Positions 24,834 to 33,206 of a stretch of 61,504 nucleotides of DNA are shown here, piece after piece (the stretch's first letter is position 1; the number at the start of each line of letters is the position of its first letter). The stretch is from assembly GCA_035641235.1 (NCBI GenBank), contig DASQUP010000144.1, forward strand, positions 1 to 61,504, in the 5' to 3' direction. The notes under the pieces were generated by a model. It was not told the DNA's origin, ran no database searches, and saw nothing but the letters and a program-made list of their open reading frames with translations. The stretch is from DASQUP01 sp035641235 (GTDB taxonomy: Bacteria; Actinomycetota; CADDZG01; WHSQ01). The position numbers were made by a program, and so were the translations under genes.

Positions 24834-25591
24834 TCGACCGCCCACTAGGTGGGATCCGCGTTGCGGTAACGCGCCCGGAGCATCAGGCGCAGCCGCTCGT
24901 CGCTGAACTGAAGGCTGCCGGAGCCGATGTACTTGTGGCTCCGCTGATCGTTATTGCCGACCCCGAATCATTCGAGCCGCTGGATGCCGCTGTGCAACGT
25001 TTAGTGGAGGGCCACTATCACTGGGTTGTGTTCACGAGCGTCAACTCGGTCCTAAAGGTCCTGACCCGCTTGGGGGCATTGGGCAGCACGTGGCAAATCC
25101 GGGCCGATATAGCGGCGGTCGGACCGGCCACCGCCGACGTGCTTCAAAGCCATCAGGTGCCGGTAAGAGTCATTCCTCAGCGGTCCACTGGTGTCGAGGC
25201 GGCCGCAGCCATTGGGCCCGGTCCCGGCGCGGTGCTGTTGCCGAGGGTCGAGGGTGGGCCACGCGACATCGTCGAAGCCTTGGCTGCACTCGGATGGGAT
25301 ATTGACGAAGTCCCGGCCTATCGGAACCTGCCGGCCGGCCCCGAGTCGCCTGGTATCGATCGGATTATTGCCGGTGAGTTCGATGTGATTACGCTGACCA
25401 GTGCATCGGCAGCTCGGAGCCTCGCTGCGTTTGCACAACCGCTGCCGGACGCCGTCGTCGCCTGCATCGGTCCATCCACTGCTGTGGGGGCGCGCGCCGC
25501 CGGCCTTCGGGTGGATGTCGTCGCCGATGAGCACACCGCACCCGGCCTGGTAAATGCGATCATCGACCACGTCCGGGGAATGGCACGATAG
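24830..25591 (+). CDS. hemD: Uroporphyrinogen-III synthase
   Basis: Cyclises hydroxymethylbilane with inversion of ring D. 253 residues from GTG 24830, translationally coupled to hemC (GTGA). Sequence conservation is low in this family, but VAVTRPEHQAQPLVAEL, VFTSVNSV, AVGPATADVL and the second-half TLTSASAARS and CIGPSTAVGARAAG are typical of its bilobed fold. No SUMT (methyltransferase) fusion, unlike many actinobacterial hemD genes. Confidence 0.94.
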   Translation: MIDRPLGGIRVAVTRPEHQAQPLVAELKAAGADVLVAPLIVIADPESFEPLDAAVQRLVEGHYHWVVFTSVNSVLKVLTRLGALGSTWQIRADIAAVGPATADVLQSHQVPVRVIPQRSTGVEAAAAIGPGPGAVLLPRVEGGPRDIVEALAALGWDIDEVPAYRNLPAGPESPGIDRIIAGEFDVITLTSASAARSLAAFAQPLPDAVVACIGPSTAVGARAAGLRVDVVADEHTAPGLVNAIIDHVRGMAR

Positions 25592-25595
25592 GCGC

Positions 25596-26570
25596 ATGAG
25601 TTCATACCCGGATTTCCGTCCGCGCCGCCTGCGGCGCACGGCCGCTATGCGGCGCGCCTTTGCCGAGACGAGCCTTTTGCCGTCGGATCTGGTGGCGCCG
25701 TTGTTCGTCAAGGAGGGTATCGACGAGCCGGTCCCAGTGGCGTCGATGCCGGGCCAGTCGCAACACACCCTCGAGTCGCTCCTCAAGGAGAGCCGCGAGA
25801 TCGTCGAGCGCGGCGTCGCCGGGCTGCTCGTCTTTGGAATCCCGGCCTTTAAGGATGAAGGTGGCTCTGAGTCCTTCAATCCGGATGGGATCGTTCAGGG
25901 CGCGTTGAGGGCGCTCAAGGACGAGTTCGGAGACGACGTTCTGCTGATCGCCGATCTGTGTCTTTGTGAGTACACATCGCACGGTCACTGCGGTGTGTTG
26001 AGCGGCCAGACGATCGACAACGACGCGACGCTCGATGTGTACCGGCGCATCGCCGTGTCGCAGGCGGAGGCCGGCGCCGACATCATTGCTCCGTCCGGAA
26101 TGATGGACGGACAGGTGGGAGCCATCCGCTCGGCACTCGACGCCGGTCACTCCGAGCGAGCGATCCTCGCGTACGCGGCAAAGTACGCGTCGAGTTTCTA
26201 CGGCCCGTTCCGAGATGCCGGCGAGGGTGCGCCGCAGTTTGGGGATCGTCGCTCCTATCAGGAGGACCCACCGAACGTTGACGAGGCGCTTCGTGAGGTG
26301 GCTCTCGACATCGCCGAAGGCGCCGATGCGGTGATGGTCAAACCCGCAATCGGCTATCTCGACGTGCTGCGTGCCGTAAAGGAACGATTCCGGTATCCCA
26401 CCGCGGCGTACAACGTGTCGGGCGAATACTCGATGCTGATGGCTGCTGCCGAGCGGGGCTGGATCGATGAGCGCGCCGCCACACTCGAGACGCTAACGGC
26501 CATCCGGCGCGCCGGAGCCGACCTTGTGATCACGTACCACGCCAAAAAGGCGGCCGAATGGCTGACGTGA
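25596..26570 (+). CDS. hemB: Delta-aminolevulinic acid dehydratase (porphobilinogen synthase)
   Basis: Joins two 5-aminolevulinates into porphobilinogen. 324 residues. Cys122, Cys124 and Cys132 in LCLCEYTSHGHCG form the three-Cys zinc site of Zn-type enzymes. The Schiff-base lysines lie in AAKYASSFYGPFRDA and VMVKPAIGYLD. Its 3' end overlaps hemL by 13 bp. Confidence 0.97.
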   Translation: MSSYPDFRPRRLRRTAAMRRAFAETSLLPSDLVAPLFVKEGIDEPVPVASMPGQSQHTLESLLKESREIVERGVAGLLVFGIPAFKDEGGSESFNPDGIVQGALRALKDEFGDDVLLIADLCLCEYTSHGHCGVLSGQTIDNDATLDVYRRIAVSQAEAGADIIAPSGMMDGQVGAIRSALDAGHSERAILAYAAKYASSFYGPFRDAGEGAPQFGDRRSYQEDPPNVDEALREVALDIAEGADAVMVKPAIGYLDVLRAVKERFRYPTAAYNVSGEYSMLMAAAERGWIDERAATLETLTAIRRAGADLVITYHAKKAAEWLT

Positions 26571-27841
26571 ACGACAAAATTCTCGCCGAGGCGCGGTCCC
26601 TCATGCCCGGCGGGGTGTCGTCACCCGTCCGGTCTTTCGACGCTGTAGGTGCGCATCCGTTCTTCGTTGCGCGCGCCGAAGGCGCCACCATCACCGACGT
26701 TGACGGCAACACCTGCATCGACTTCGTCCAGAGCTGGGGAGCGCTCCTGTTCGGACACGCCCATCCGCAGATCGTCGCCGCGGTTCAGGAAGCGGCCGGG
26801 AAGGGAACCTCGTTCGGCACTCCGAGCGAACTCGAGGTCGAGCTGGCGCGCCTCGTCGTCGATATGGTGCCCGGGATCGACAAGGTGCGCTTCGTCTCCT
26901 CCGGCACCGAGGCCGGGATGACCGCAGTGCGTCTGGCGCGCGGGGTGACGGGCCGCAACAAGATCCTCAAGTTCGAGGGGTGTTACCACGGCCATTCCGA
27001 CGCGCTACTCGTCGAAGCCGGATCCGGTGTGGCGACGCTCGGCATCCCGGGAACACCGGGGGTGACGGCGGCGGCCACGTCCGACTCCGTTGTCGCTGCT
27101 TACAACGATCTCAACGCGGTGCGCTCGGTCGTCGATCAATTCGGTGACGACCTTGCCGCGATCCTCGTCGAACCGGTTGCCGCCAACATGGGGCTTGTTT
27201 TGCCGCACGACGGCTACCTCGAGGGCCTGCGTGCGATCGCGGACGAGTGCGGCGCGCTGCTCATTTTCGATGAGGTGATCACGGGGTTCCGGCTTGGTCC
27301 CGGGGGAGCTCAGGAGCGGTTCGGCGTCACCGCCGATTTGGTCATGCTCGGCAAGGTCCTCGGCGGCGGGCTCCCCGCCGCGGCCGTCGCTGGTCCCGCC
27401 CGAGTGATGGACGGGCTTGCGCCTGTGGGTCCCGTCTATCAGGCCGGAACGTTGTCCGGGAATCCGGTGGCGATGGCCGCCGGCGTCGCGGCGCTGTCGA
27501 TGATCAAGGGCGACCCTGGGCTCTACGAGCGGCTCCAGAACCGGGCGCGCGATCTCGTCCGGGGGCTGGTCGGCATCGCCGATGTGGCGGAGGTCCCGAT
27601 GGTTGCGGCGGCTATCGGTGGATTGGCCGGGTTCTTCATCTCGGGCGACGAGGTCAACAACTACGCCACCGCGCGCGCTACCGACGCCGACACGTACGGC
27701 CGGTTCTTCCGCGGAATGCTGGCGCACGGAATCTATCTCCCGCCGTCGCGCTTCGAGGCGCTGTTCCTATCAACAGCGCATACGGCAGAACACATCGAGC
27801 GGTTCCTCGGCGCGGCCGAGCACGTCTTCGCCACCCCTTAA
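26558..27841 (+). CDS. hemL: Glutamate-1-semialdehyde 2,1-aminomutase
   Basis: PLP/PMP enzyme converting glutamate-1-semialdehyde to 5-aminolevulinate. 427 residues, full length. The start region LMPGGVSSPVRSF is diagnostic; FVSSGTEAGMTAVRLAR binds the cofactor phosphate, and the PLP lysine is in MLGKVLGGGLP (about 267). Placed last in the operon although it acts second in the pathway. Ends 3 bp before a 51-bp palindrome. Confidence 0.97.
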   Translation: MADVNDKILAEARSLMPGGVSSPVRSFDAVGAHPFFVARAEGATITDVDGNTCIDFVQSWGALLFGHAHPQIVAAVQEAAGKGTSFGTPSELEVELARLVVDMVPGIDKVRFVSSGTEAGMTAVRLARGVTGRNKILKFEGCYHGHSDALLVEAGSGVATLGIPGTPGVTAAATSDSVVAAYNDLNAVRSVVDQFGDDLAAILVEPVAANMGLVLPHDGYLEGLRAIADECGALLIFDEVITGFRLGPGGAQERFGVTADLVMLGKVLGGGLPAAAVAGPARVMDGLAPVGPVYQAGTLSGNPVAMAAGVAALSMIKGDPGLYERLQNRARDLVRGLVGIADVAEVPMVAAAIGGLAGFFISGDEVNNYATARATDADTYGRFFRGMLAHGIYLPPSRFEALFLSTAHTAEHIERFLGAAEHVFATP

Positions 27842-27844
27842 CGC

Positions 27845-27895
27845 CGAACTGTTCGCGTTGGCTCACGCATACCGTGAGTGAACGCGAACAGTTCG
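27845..27895. repeat. 51-bp imperfect palindrome (type 1), possible bidirectional terminator
   Basis: Outer arms CGAACTGTTCGCGTT / AACGCGAACAGTTCG (15 bp, perfect), 2+2 nt mismatched, inner CTCACG / CGTGAG with a 5-nt loop. It starts 3 bp after the hemL stop and ends 2 bp before the convergent lipoprotein stop, so both transcripts end on it. Shares CGAACTGT ends with the palindrome at 3931. Confidence 0.85.
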
Positions 27896-27897
27896 CC

Positions 27898-28077
27898 TTA
27901 GTCCTCGCGGCCGAGGAAGTAATAGAGGATTGCGATCGTGACGATCAGCATTCCGGTGAAGGCGATGAACGCGACGCCGCCTTCTTCGCCCGCGTTGATA
28001 CCTCCGGTGCACGCGCCGAGCAGCAGCATCGAAGTTATCGCTGCTGCCACCCGGAGCCTCGAGATCAACACGCGCAT
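27898..28077 (-). CDS. Small lipoprotein with C-terminal helix, last gene of the b6f-like operon
   Basis: 59 residues: basic start, hydrophobic signal and lipobox LLLGAC (Cys 23), then a short polar loop and a membrane helix (about 36-54) ending LGRED. AGGAG stands about 10 nt upstream of ATG 28077. It lies 18 bp after the preceding gene in the same direction, so it is probably a small subunit or assembly factor of the cytochrome complex. No named family recognised. Confidence 0.72.
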   Translation of the reverse strand: MRVLISRLRVAAAITSMLLLGACTGGINAGEEGGVAFIAFTGMLIVTIAILYYFLGRED

Positions 28078-28095
28078 TAAGAGCTCTCCTTTTAG

Positions 28096-28797
28096 TTAGG
28101 CCGTGGTCTCCACGGGCTCGCGCGCCTTACGCTCCGACCTGCTCAGGCCGAATAGGTGCGCACCTAGAACGATAAGAACGCCGATGGTGATTGTTCGCGC
28201 AGTACCCAGTGGGTTGCCGGGATCGTACTGAAGGACCACGAGAACATTGCCTTCCGATTCGGGGTCGATATCGGGCTCCTGCTCGTCTCCGCTGCCGGTT
28301 TCCGACGATTGCACGATTACGCCGGCGTATATGACCCCGTCCTGCTCCAGCAGGCGTGTGCCGTCCGAGACGGCTGTGGCATCATCCGGAGCCTCGATCG
28401 AAGTGATGTCGCCGGCCGAGATCGCTTCGCCCACGGCCTCGGTGGCGGCCGTTTCCGCTTCGGATTTCTGGGTTGTTTCCGCGTCGTCGTCTTCGTCGGG
28501 AACTCGCCACGGCTCGTCCGGGAACGAACCCGCGGCACCGAAGTCAACATCTCCGCCCTCTCCGAGGGCTTCCGGCGAGAAGCTCGGAAGCTGCCCTACG
28601 GGGCCGAGCGGGCTGGCAGCGTTCGTGAACGACCACACGACGCCCATCATCAGAATGAACGCTAGCGTGACGGATGCGGTCACGAAGTATGCGAGTCGTG
28701 CCCCCAGAACAACCGTCAGCAGCAGCCAGACACTCCCGCAGAAGACGAGGACGGCCGCAATTGTCACCCCTACCCCGGTGACGAAGATCTCGTCCAT
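28096..28797 (-). CDS. Membrane protein of the b6f-like operon, unknown function
   Basis: 233 residues. Helices at about 5-35 and 37-58, then an acidic, Ser/Thr-rich external domain of about 140 residues (EDDDAETTQ) with a beta-like segment GTRLLEQDGVIYAGVIVQ, then a last helix (about 200-218) and a basic tail. No cofactor motif or Cys cluster. It abuts the diheme cytochrome gene with no gap, so stoichiometric co-production is likely. Confidence 0.7.
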   Translation of the reverse strand: MDEIFVTGVGVTIAAVLVFCGSVWLLLTVVLGARLAYFVTASVTLAFILMMGVVWSFTNAASPLGPVGQLPSFSPEALGEGGDVDFGAAGSFPDEPWRVPDEDDDAETTQKSEAETAATEAVGEAISAGDITSIEAPDDATAVSDGTRLLEQDGVIYAGVIVQSSETGSGDEQEPDIDPESEGNVLVVLQYDPGNPLGTARTITIGVLIVLGAHLFGLSRSERKAREPVETTA

Positions 28798-29805
28798 CTA
28801 CAGGCTTCGCTCGTACTCGACGACGGCTCGTATCTGACTGTCGGTTAGCGGATACGGGGGCACAGGTATCCCCTGGGCCGGCGCTTCGGAAAAGGTAGGC
28901 ATGAACGCGAACCGACGTCCGTTGATGACGGTCAAGAGATGCTGGCTGCGCGGCAGGTGTCCCACTTTGCCCTGCCACAGCGCCATACCCTGGCGGTAGG
29001 GCTCTTCATCCTTCCCCTGACCCTCGGGACCGTGACACACGGCGCAGCGCGCTTCGAAGATCTCCTGACCGCACTGAAGTGTGTTCTCTCCGCCTATAGG
29101 ATCTGGATCCTGGCACTCCTCCGAGACCTCGGGGGCTTCAGAGTTCTCGGGCAGCGTCCGTAGCCAGTTCATAACGTCGTCGACCATCTGGTCGGTCATC
29201 GAGCCGCCGAACGCCACGCCCCACGCCGGCATGGGCGTCCCGGGGCGGCCGCGCTGAATGGTGAATCTGATGACCTCTTCGTCCCAGCGAGTGAACACGT
29301 TGTTTAGCGGGGGTGCGGCGTACTTCACGGCCTGTTCCGTGACGGGATCGAGGAAGTCGGGAGTCGCGTTCCCGCCGACCCCGTCCGCGCCATGGCAGTT
29401 GATGCACGCCTGCCCGAGAGCTATCTCCCGTTCGCGCTCCCGGAACAGAGCCGGGTCGGCGTCCTCTTCGAGTTGGGGTGGCACCGAATAGATCAGCTCA
29501 CCGCGCTCGACGGACTCCTCGTCGAAACGTTCCGCAAACGCTTCCTGGCGGTCGGCCTCCGGGAGCCAGTAGGCAGGTATGAACAGCGCCAGGGCAACGG
29601 TTGCGATTACGCCCCCAACTTGAACGCGCTGGAGTCTTCTCCCCTCCAGCTTCTCGTCGGTCTCGCCGGGCCGCAGCGCCCGCGGGATGCCGAGTTGCGC
29701 CGCCGGGCTCTTGGGTCTTGTTGTCGACCGAAGAAAGACCCCCCACAGAATGGCCGCACCGAGAATGAGAACGAGCGCGATGACGATGACATCGTTGGAC
29801 TGCAA
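28798..29805 (-). CDS. Membrane-anchored diheme cytochrome c of the b6f-like complex
   Basis: 335 residues with two membrane helices (about 5-25 and 63-82) and two cytochrome c domains outside: CINCH (134-138) and CAVCH (254-258). Met ligand candidates are in PMPAWG (about 191-196) and FAFMPTF (about 306). Two extra Cys (231, 245) may form a disulfide. It replaces cytochrome f or c1 in the complex, as the diheme QcrC does in actinobacteria, but with a different anchor layout. Needs the Ccm system encoded next door. Confidence 0.93.
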   Translation of the reverse strand: MQSNDVIVIALVLILGAAILWGVFLRSTTRPKSPAAQLGIPRALRPGETDEKLEGRRLQRVQVGGVIATVALALFIPAYWLPEADRQEAFAERFDEESVERGELIYSVPPQLEEDADPALFREREREIALGQACINCHGADGVGGNATPDFLDPVTEQAVKYAAPPLNNVFTRWDEEVIRFTIQRGRPGTPMPAWGVAFGGSMTDQMVDDVMNWLRTLPENSEAPEVSEECQDPDPIGGENTLQCGQEIFEARCAVCHGPEGQGKDEEPYRQGMALWQGKVGHLPRSQHLLTVINGRRFAFMPTFSEAPAQGIPVPPYPLTDSQIRAVVEYERSL

Positions 29806-29823
29806 CTCAGCCTCGCATTTCCA

Positions 29824-30642
29824 TTACGTCGGGACGCACAAGCCCCCCACCGGCTCGGAGAACCGGTCCCAAGTGTCTGTACCACGCGGCGGGCCCGTCT
29901 GGACGGCGCCGGTGTCGACGACCACCTTGCCGCCCTCGATGGCAACGGGAAAGCGGTCGAGCCCGCGCGGTGCGGGTCCGCCGAAGTACTCGCCGTTCAG
30001 CCGGTACTTCGAGCCGTGGCACGGGCACTCAAACAGCATCGAAGTCTCACAGTGCGGAACCGAGCAGCCCAGGTGCACACACTTCCGGTACAGGGCAAGA
30101 AGTTTGGTGTCTACTGCATTGACGGCCGTGTAGACGGGATCGTCTCCCGTGCCCTCGTAGAACGTAAGCCAGAAGCGCCCCTCCGCCACGAACTTGGGTT
30201 TGAATCCGTTGCCGGGGCCGACCTCGTCCAACAGGTCTTCGTAGTTGCCCGCGGTGATCGCGGTGCCGAAACCTCCGGTCAGCTTCGGCCACAGGAACGA
30301 AAGGCTGCTCATCCCAAAGAGCCCGAGGAAGGTCAGGAACGAGGCATTCCATGCACGATTGAGGAACTGGCGCCGAGAGACGGCCATCTGGTCGGGCGTC
30401 AGCGGTTTGCGTTGCTTCTCCGGCACCTTCTGAACGGTTACCTCGCGTGACCCGGCTGTTTCCTGAGTGGTTTGCGCCTGCATGGGTTCGGCCCCGGAGG
30501 TGTGCTCAACGGGGGGTGCGCCCTCCGGAGCGGCGGCAGCAGCCGCCTGCCGCTGCCTGCGGATGGTCACGTTGGCCATGAACAGTGCCCAGGCGGCGAC
30601 GCTCAACGCCACAACTATGAGTGCGATCGTGCCTGGACTCAC
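29824..30642 (-). CDS. Rieske iron-sulfur protein
   Basis: 272 residues. An N-terminal helix (5-24), an Ala-rich linker, then a second helix preceded by a Tat-like SRRQFLN (89-95), and the Rieske fold. The [2Fe-2S] ligands are C188/H190 in CVHLGC and C206/H209 in CPCHGS; C193 and C208 form the disulfide. It takes one electron from quinol and passes it to the diheme cytochrome. 18 bp from the next gene in the operon. Confidence 0.96.
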   Translation of the reverse strand: MSPGTIALIVVALSVAAWALFMANVTIRRQRQAAAAAAPEGAPPVEHTSGAEPMQAQTTQETAGSREVTVQKVPEKQRKPLTPDQMAVSRRQFLNRAWNASFLTFLGLFGMSSLSFLWPKLTGGFGTAITAGNYEDLLDEVGPGNGFKPKFVAEGRFWLTFYEGTGDDPVYTAVNAVDTKLLALYRKCVHLGCSVPHCETSMLFECPCHGSKYRLNGEYFGGPAPRGLDRFPVAIEGGKVVVDTGAVQTGPPRGTDTWDRFSEPVGGLCVPT

Positions 30643-30654
30643 TTCATTACCCCT

Positions 30655-31509
30655 TTACAACTCGAAGAAGATTCCGTCGTTCCACGGGAACGTGAAGTTG
30701 AACCCTGGTCCCCGGAAGAACATCCCGATGATGGTCAGCACAGCAAAAGTCAGCATGTAGAACGAGAAGATTACGATCGCCACCTTGCGGTCGTCCGGGC
30801 GAGTGGAGGGATTCCGGTCGATGTATGGCCACGCAAACATCGCAATGATGATCACCGTGGGGATCGTCACTCCTGCAACCTGCGGGTGCAGGTAACGCAA
30901 GAGCTCCTGAAGGCCGAGGAAGTACCACGGAGCCTTTGATGGGTTGGGAGTCTGGTTGAAGTTCGCGAGTTCGCGCAGTGGCGCATCGACGGCCGTGGAG
31001 AAGAAGGTCAACAATGCCATCACCACAAGCAGAGACACGAACTCGGCTGCCATTAGGTGTGGCCACACGTTGATGCGGTCCATCGGCTGGCGTTCAACCT
31101 TCTGGATGGCTTCAGGTTTGACGACAGCCAGAAGTCGCTGAACGCGTTCGGGAACGGCGGAGGCTCCGTTGCCGGCGGCCCGGCGGGCCGGCGCGCCGCT
31201 CCTGGGGGCTGCTGCGGGCTTGGATGCCGCCGGCTTGGCGGCGGCCGGAGCCTTGGCGGCAGGCGCTGCTGCCGGTGCCGCGGCGGCGGGCTGTTCGGCC
31301 GGTGTCTCAGCCGCCTCGGCGGGAGTCGCAGCCGCGGGTTCGGCTGCCGGCCTGCTCGCGGTCGACGGGTCGGGCACGTTTGGGGTCTTGGAGCCGCGTT
31401 CGGCCCGCACCCGTGCCGCCTTCGCTCGAGCCTGGGCGACGGCTGGGGAGGAGCCCTTGTCGGTCTCCTCCTTGAGTACCTGTTCGTAGACCTCGTCTGG
31501 AGTCGGCAT
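30655..31509 (-). CDS. Cytochrome b subunit IV-like protein with Ala/Pro-rich N-terminus
   Basis: 284 residues. The C-terminal half (about 140-284) is subunit IV-like, with three helices and PWYFLGLQELLRYLHP, a variant of the PEWY quinol-site region (PWYF here). Before it lies a roughly 75-residue Ala/Pro linker (about 45-115). Residues 5-37 (EVYEQVLKEETDKGSS then VAQARAKAARVRA) recur almost unchanged at the start of the cupredoxin at 53479. Start ATG 31509. Confidence 0.9.
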   Translation of the reverse strand: MPTPDEVYEQVLKEETDKGSSPAVAQARAKAARVRAERGSKTPNVPDPSTASRPAAEPAAATPAEAAETPAEQPAAAAPAAAPAAKAPAAAKPAASKPAAAPRSGAPARRAAGNGASAVPERVQRLLAVVKPEAIQKVERQPMDRINVWPHLMAAEFVSLLVVMALLTFFSTAVDAPLRELANFNQTPNPSKAPWYFLGLQELLRYLHPQVAGVTIPTVIIIAMFAWPYIDRNPSTRPDDRKVAIVIFSFYMLTFAVLTIIGMFFRGPGFNFTFPWNDGIFFEL

Positions 31510-31531
31510 AGTCGTAGTCCTCAGTCCGCCC

Positions 31532-32305
31532 CTATATGGGGCCCGAGATGCCTCCGTCCTTTCTCACTCGCCAGAAGTGAATCGAAATGAAGATCACGAT
31601 GAGGAACGGCAAGAACAACACGTGCAGTGTGTACCACCTGATCAGTGTTTCAGGGCCGATCACGGGTCCGCCCAAGAGAGCGAACTGGACCTGATCACCG
31701 ATCACAGGTGAGTTCTTCATCATCTCCGTCCCGACGGTGACCGCCCATACTGCGAGTTGGTCCCACGGCAGCAGGTAGCCCGTAAAGGCCAGCAGCAGCG
31801 TCAACAAGAGAAGGACGACGCCGACGATCCAGTTGAACTCGCGCGGTGGTTTGTAGGCGCCGGTGTAGAAGACCCGGGCCATGTGCAGGAATACCGTTAT
31901 CACCATGAGGTGGGCACCCCACCGATGCAGGTTGCGGACGAGAAGTCCGAACGACACCTGCGTATTAAGTCCCTGCATGTCCGAGTAAACGAGATCCACC
32001 GACGGCCGGTAGAAGAACATCAGGTAGATACCTGTGATCGTCAACAGAATGAACAGGAAGAAGGTAAGTCCACCGAGGCACAACGTGTAGGAAAGCTTGA
32101 CTCCGTGCCGCTTCACCTTCACCGGATGAAGGTGGTAAAGCACCGAGTTCATTACTACGTATGCGCGGTTCCGGGGAGAGTCCGCATACCCCCGCCGAAA
32201 GATAGAACCCGGCCGGAACATAGAGCGCCAGAGCTGGCTTCCGTGGAGCTGATCGAGGCGCTCGCCTACCTTTTCTCTCGGATTCCACCCGGACTCGTTG
32301 GCCAC
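31532..32305 (-). CDS. Cytochrome b6-type subunit
   Basis: 257 residues from GTG 32305 (GGGAGG upstream), four helices. Heme b ligands are His127/His141 and His228/His243. The second pair is separated by 14 residues, the spacing of cytochrome b6, not of mitochondrial cytochrome b (13). With the separate subunit IV gene this makes a split b6f-type core. The N-terminal 50 residues are polar and cytoplasmic. Confidence 0.93.
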   Translation of the reverse strand: MANESGWNPREKVGERLDQLHGSQLWRSMFRPGSIFRRGYADSPRNRAYVVMNSVLYHLHPVKVKRHGVKLSYTLCLGGLTFFLFILLTITGIYLMFFYRPSVDLVYSDMQGLNTQVSFGLLVRNLHRWGAHLMVITVFLHMARVFYTGAYKPPREFNWIVGVVLLLLTLLLAFTGYLLPWDQLAVWAVTVGTEMMKNSPVIGDQVQFALLGGPVIGPETLIRWYTLHVLFLPFLIVIFISIHFWRVRKDGGISGPI

Positions 32306-32321
32306 TCCGGTCTTTCCCTCC

Positions 32322-32744
32322 CTAGGATGCCTTCTGGGACTCGGGCACAGTTCCCATAGCCCGGGCTCCGCGCTTCTTTTTTCCACCTGCCACCTGGCTC
32401 TGCACAAGAGCGCCTGTGGGGCACCGCTCCACGCAGAGGTTGCAGCGGGTGCATGCGTTGTCGTCGATCAGGAACAGGATGTCGCTGGGATCCATCATCC
32501 CGGCAAGAGCCACGTTGCCGGACTCCGCCACGGCTTCGGGATCCACCATGTGGATGCAGTACCACGGGCAGATGTCTACGCACCCCTCGCAAAGGATGCA
32601 CTGCTCGGGGATGAAATCGATGAAGTTCTTGGGTTTGACGGCGCCCTTGAGCCACTCGTCGTCGACGAGTTGCATCTCGTAGTCGATCCGGAAGATGGGC
32701 TTCTGGATCGTTTCCATTTTGCGCGGCTCTGGTGGTTTGGGCAT
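32322..32744 (-). CDS. Two-cluster [4Fe-4S] ferredoxin in the b6f-like operon
   Basis: 140 residues. Cluster ligands are Cys49, 52, 55, 59 in CILCEGCVDICP and Cys98, 101, 104, 108 in CTRCNLCVERCP, with a 39-residue insert between them; the layout resembles NuoI/8Fe ferredoxins, with an extra Cys at 63. Basic Lys-rich C-terminus. No helix, so it would dock on the cytoplasmic face. Its place between two membrane-subunit genes suggests it is part of, or donates to, the quinone-cytochrome complex. Confidence 0.9.
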   Translation of the reverse strand: MPKPPEPRKMETIQKPIFRIDYEMQLVDDEWLKGAVKPKNFIDFIPEQCILCEGCVDICPWYCIHMVDPEAVAESGNVALAGMMDPSDILFLIDDNACTRCNLCVERCPTGALVQSQVAGGKKKRGARAMGTVPESQKAS

Positions 32745-32750
32745 GTTCCC

Positions 32751-33122
32751 CTATTTCCCGGACATGTAGCCCTTGACGGGGTCCTGGAGACCCCTGGCGC
32801 CGGTGCGCTTCTGCTTGCCCTTCTGCCAGAAGTAGGCCATTCCCAACATCACCACGAGAGCACCGATCTGCACCGTGTTGGCGATGATGTCGCGGACCAT
32901 TGCGATCTGCTTGGGGTTGAGGCCCTCGTCGTTCACGCCTGGGATCTTCGTGGTGAAGTCGATGATGCCCGAGACCTCCTGATCGAAGTAATAAATGATG
33001 TAGGAGGGAATCTGGCCGAGCAGGATGATTGCCAGTATCCAGATGATGCTTCCGAGAACAATGGCGCGAGTCCAGGTCATCGGTTTGTCGGTGTACTTGT
33101 ACACGCGCTCTCGCATCGACAT
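32751..33122 (-). CDS. Two-helix membrane protein, first gene of the b6f-like operon
   Basis: 123 residues from the ATG at 33122. Helices at about 20-42 and 75-97 with a polar loop (FTTKIPGVNDEGLNPKQ) between, and a basic tail (KGKQKRTGARG). No metal site. Leads the operon and is followed 6 bp later by the ferredoxin gene, so it may be the ferredoxin's membrane partner. No named family recognised. Confidence 0.72.
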   Translation of the reverse strand: MSMRERVYKYTDKPMTWTRAIVLGSIIWILAIILLGQIPSYIIYYFDQEVSGIIDFTTKIPGVNDEGLNPKQIAMVRDIIANTVQIGALVVMLGMAYFWQKGKQKRTGARGLQDPVKGYMSGK

Positions 33123-33130
33123 TGCGCGCC

Positions 33131-33158
33131 ATCTTACAGTCCTCGTAGGGCCAATCAA
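33131..33158 (-). promoter_or_regulatory. Promoter of the b6f-like operon, probably leaderless
   Basis: Minus-strand TTGATT (33153-33158) and TAAGAT (33131-33136) are 16 bp apart. The ATG (33122-33120) begins 8 bp after the -10, so little or no leader. Confidence 0.5.
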
Positions 33159-33206
33159 CTTAAGCGGCCGATCAAGATTCCGCCGTGTGACCTGGGACTT
33201 TGCGCG

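Noticed and set aside
31057..31590. Long rightward frame opposite the cytochrome b subunit gene
   Set aside because: A shadow of the Ala/Pro-rich coding region; repetitive Gly/Arg translation with no family.
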